This document shows positions 61,141-64,000 of a stretch of 64,000 bases of DNA, piece after piece. Both the position numbers and the translations under genes were made by a program. The stretch's first letter is position 1. Each line of letters starts with the position of its first letter. Under the pieces are notes generated by a model. The model was given only the letters and a program-made list of their open reading frames with translations, made no database searches and had not been told where the DNA came from. Where the stretch lies: assembly GCA_037039925.1 (NCBI GenBank), contig JAXRKP010000417.1, positions 31,001-95,000 on the forward strand, in the 5' to 3' direction. Origin of the DNA: Doris montereyensis (lineage: Eukaryota; Mollusca; Gastropoda; Nudibranchia; Dorididae).

Positions 61141-61880
61141 TCATATGAGAGTGTATGAAAAATAATGTGGACCCATATCTTGGAGATAATCAAGTAGGAT
61201 TTCGACACAACTACTTTTGTGTCGACCAGGTCGTGGCCTTAAGATCATTATAATAATAATGATAATAATAATAATACTGATAATAATGATAATAATAATA
61301 ACAATTATAGAACAGTCAGTGGACTGGAACTTCCCTCCCTGGTGAATTTCATTGACTATGAATTGATCTTTGATAGTGTAGACAGAATAGAACAACTCTT
61401 TGGTAGATACTTTGTCACTACAGAACCCCAAATAAAATTGTTACTCTGATAAAAAAAGTATTACTCTGATACAAATTACAGAGTAATACATGAAGGCCAA
61501 TTCACAAAGGCTTTAAAATCTGACTGTAGTAAAACAAGAATGCCTGGCACCACCATTTTATTTATTCCTGCTTGCTACAGGCTGTATACTCAAATCCACA
61601 ACAAAATCCAGAAGAAATAGAATTTAATGGATGCTATGGTCACAGTTGGATGATCTGTACTTTGTTGTTTGTGTGGTAATGTTGTCCCACACACATCAAC
61701 AAATGAAAGAGAAAACACAAGAATAAGTAAAATATTCACCCGATAAAGGTCTCAAAGTCCACCTGGTAAGACAATTATCTTGAAGATTAAAACCAACAGC
61801 CACAAAAACATCTGGATAGACAAGTCACCAATAGAGCAAGTGACTTCCTTTACATACCTAGGAATCCCCATGGTGGCCGA
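61141..61880 (+). mobile_element. LINE reverse-transcriptase relic interrupted by a TAA microsatellite
   Basis: Reads YLGDNQVGFRHNYFCVDQVV ALRS, then TAA repeats (61245-61305), then LPSLVNFIDYELIFDSVDR, an IVTLI..VIHEGQFTKAFK region and SPIEQVTSFTYLGIPMV. The YADD block is not recognisable. The fragment ends at a family C SINE. Confidence 0.75.
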
Positions 61881-61985
61881 ATATTTTTTCTGTCTATTCC
61901 TTGAATTTGTTTCGTTTTTGTTCCTGTGGGGCTTTAATATTATTTGCTGTCATTATCCTTCACTGTTAGGAGAATGAAGGCAACA
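61860..61985 (+). mobile_element. Family C SINE, 3' part
   Basis: CCCATGGTGGCCGAATATTT, TCTGTCTATTCCTTG, GTTCCTGTGGGGCTTTAATA and CATTATCCTTCACTGTTAGG. The tRNA-like head is missing. Confidence 0.65.
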
Positions 61986-62253
61986 GGATTGATGGGAAAG
62001 ACATAAATAGCCACTCATTGTCTTGACGTCCAACATGCTGGCAATGTGAAGGGAAACAATTAGTGAAGAAAAATCAGCAATGCAGTGACTGCTAACAATT
62101 GCAAAAATGCTGTGTCTGTTGTTATATCAGTCATCTTCAGAGTTTTGACAGATCAACTTTCTCTTTCTATTTTTTATTTTAAAAGCAAGCTGAGTGAGAA
62201 TCACCATGAGATGGTTTCAACATTTTTTCATCTTCCATATTCTAATACATCAG

Positions 62254-62401
62254 CCATCATTGGAACTCGGGCGATTCATGCAACATGATCTTAACCTTGA
62301 TTGACAGTGGCATTGATGTGAATGCAAGGTCCCAGTTGGACCACAATCATCATGGGACCTTTTGCATTTGCTTCTTCAAAACGATGCAACAGACAGTTCA
62401 G
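62254..62401 (+). pseudogene. Orphan ankyrin-like exon with a frame shift
   Basis: Reads MILTLIDSGIDVNARSQLDH then NHHGT in one frame, and LLHLLLQNDATDSSG in another. Together they are a typical ankyrin tip plus the beginning of the next repeat. One base is missing near 62358. The donor TTCAG/GTAAAA is good; the acceptor (ACATCAG) is a guess. It is downstream of the apparent last exon, so it is either further gene sequence or a duplicated exon. Confidence 0.5.
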
Positions 62402-62483
62402 GTAAAAAAAGAAATTAGGCTTAGTTAACAGTCTGATAAGTTACAATTCTTAAAATCTCACTGGAAATGGAGGCCAGTAAAGC

Positions 62484-62759
62484 AAAGTTCCTTGAAGGCT
62501 GTTACAGCCCATAGAGCCAGAGTTTATCCAAGTTTTGGTAGTGTGAAGTGGAACAGGTGATAACAAACACCTCTTGGACAGGATGCTAGCCTGATGCAGA
62601 TTTTTACTCCCAAGCTAGTACCCATTTTCACCTGGATTAAGTGGGGTAAATGCGTATTAAGTGTTTTTCCTAAGGAACACAATGTGGGACCTAGCTTTGC
62701 TAGGATTTGAATCCAAGATCTCATGATCCACAGCTTAACCACTTGCCCACCGATGCCAC
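62484..62759 (-). mobile_element. Family A SINE with target duplication
   Basis: Head GTGGCATCGGTGGGCAAGTG, B box GGATTCAAATCCT, tail CTTCAAGGAACTTTG. Flanks AAATGGAGGCCAGTAA (62465-62480) and AAATGGATGCCAGGCTAA (62760-62777) match. Confidence 0.85.
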
Positions 62760-62779
62760 AAATGGATGCCAGGCTAATA

Positions 62780-63950
62780 GGTAATTGATGGTTGTCTCTT
62801 CAGTTTTTTAAAAATCATAGAAAAGTTAGATGCAGGCTGCTATTTCTCCTTGTGGAAAAATACCTTTGATGCAATAACTTTTATCCTGAAATGTTTGTTT
62901 TACTTTTTGGAAAGAACAGAACTGGGTGATACACGATGGGTGATGAAAGTGGCTTCACTGTTTTTATGACTTAGATGAACTGAAAACAAAAGAATTATAC
63001 TCCTAATTCCTTGGTTGATGACATGAAATGATGTTCAAAAAAGAAATATGGCATTTTTCTTACCTTCTCTAAACACATTCTGACAAAAATTACCATAAAA
63101 CAAAGGTGTAAAATCCATTATCCCTGCTGACCTTAGATGAGATGAATATGAAGGCAGATAGTAAAGTAATCTGCATAAATTTTGGTTCAGATGAGTTTGA
63201 ACTCTAACTTGCAAGTTTCTGAATAACACTAAATATAAAATAGAGACACATGACATATCTATAGTACCGCTTAAATGCCAGGTGCTTGGGAAGCAGAAAA
63301 AATGGGCATTTATGGGAAAATCAGTCACAGGATAAAATTGGGGGTGATTGGACTGACAAGGATAAAGATTCATTATCAGGTCGTTTGTTTTAGAAGATTC
63401 CTCAGTTTTACGTAAAATTGAATGTGAGAAATAGGAACACCTGGAAACAATTTAGGTTTTATAACAATTATGTGATGAGTGCGGGCGGGTTGACCATCAC
63501 TCGACATGAAGACCCACACTAGATACGGCCAATGTGAGATGAGGGACCAGTTAAATTGTCAATGTGCGCCTGGTCAATTAAAAACGCCAGGTAATGTTGT
63601 GCAATTTATGACATTAAGAAAAAGACTTCAATTCTAATTGCCTTGTGACAAACCAGAGATCCAAAGGGACAAAGACTGTATGGTACAGTGGGTGTGTTAA
63701 GAATAGAGAACTGGTCATCTTCTATTACAGTACGTTGGATAGGTATATGGAAGGTGGTTACAATGCATGGCAAATTGTTGACAGGCATTATAAATTAGCC
63801 ATAATAGTGACAGGATTATATGTATAAAGAAAAAAAGCCTTGATTTTTAATCAGTTATGGAATACTTTATGATTAATTGGAGAAGATTGCCGTTAAAACT
63901 GGGCATTTAGGGAATATCTTGGTTTTGAGAGGGCAAGGTAGGTCCGGCGT
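62780..63950. other. Intergenic sequence without a recognised gene
   Basis: AT-rich, short open frames only. No exon with splice sites and a recognisable domain was found after the orphan ankyrin-like exon. Confidence 0.5.
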
Positions 63951-63954
63951 TGCA

Positions 63955-64000
63955 CACTTTCTTGGCCATAATGGCCTTGAAGGAACTTTACTTACTTTAC
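63955..64000 (+). mobile_element. Family A SINE 3' tail, opposite orientation
   Basis: GGCCATAATGGCCTTGAAGG, AACTTTACTTACTTTAC. It is the complement of the tail of the other copies and shows that the family ends in a TTAC-type short repeat. It runs to the window edge. Confidence 0.7.

Overview
This is a eukaryotic, intron-rich and AT-rich window of animal DNA. Two split genes use GT/AG introns, the exons are short (42-274 nt), and most of the rest is transposon remnants, tRNA-derived SINEs, minisatellites and very long microsatellites. The repeat mix (RTE-, CR1/L2- and other non-LTR elements, Harbinger and hAT-like relics, several SINE families) fits a marine invertebrate, probably a lophotrochozoan such as a mollusc. 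That placement is inference; no species can be named from the sequence. There are no bacterial features, operons or CRISPR arrays. All reading-frame and splice joins below were done by eye. Gene 1 (minus strand, 30453 down to 6459) is a complete 12-exon orthologue of RCC1L (WBSCR16), the mitochondrial RCC1-like beta-propeller protein. All 12 exons join in phase with canonical splice sites and give 484 residues with no frame break. Its introns carry a nearly full-length dead RTE-type LINE, other LINE fragments, two copies of a MITE, a 25-bp minisatellite, a roughly 71-bp tandem array and a SINE. A 38-bp array lies just beyond its 3' end. Gene 2 (plus strand, about 35909 to 60941, perhaps starting at 31159) encodes a long ankyrin-repeat protein with about 15 repeats over at least 18 exons. 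Its N-terminal exons precede the repeats. The order resembles ankyrin-PARP (PME-5/tankyrase-like) proteins, but no PARP catalytic or WGR domain is seen, so that name is only a suggestion. Unlike gene 1, gene 2 has several apparent reading-frame lesions: one-base shifts near 41705, 41800, 47453 and 59561, and an in-frame TAA at 53599. It may be decaying, or locally mis-assembled, or using downstream acceptors at two exons. The two genes are divergently arranged. Layout: 1-6.4 kb, LINE, Harbinger and hAT-like relics and the 38-bp array; 6.4-30.5 kb, RCC1L with repeat-filled introns; 30.5-35.9 kb, divergent intergenic or first-intron region with a TAG microsatellite, a LINE and a 21-bp satellite; 35.9-61 kb, the ankyrin gene with SINEs, CT/GA tracts and a SINE-derived 40-bp satellite; 61-64 kb, a LINE relic, an orphan ankyrin-like exon and SINE copies. 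I found no novel multi-gene system. The most unusual items are a tandem satellite grown inside a SINE, the damaged ankyrin gene, several terminal-inverted-repeat elements, and a 21-bp satellite on both sides of an exon.
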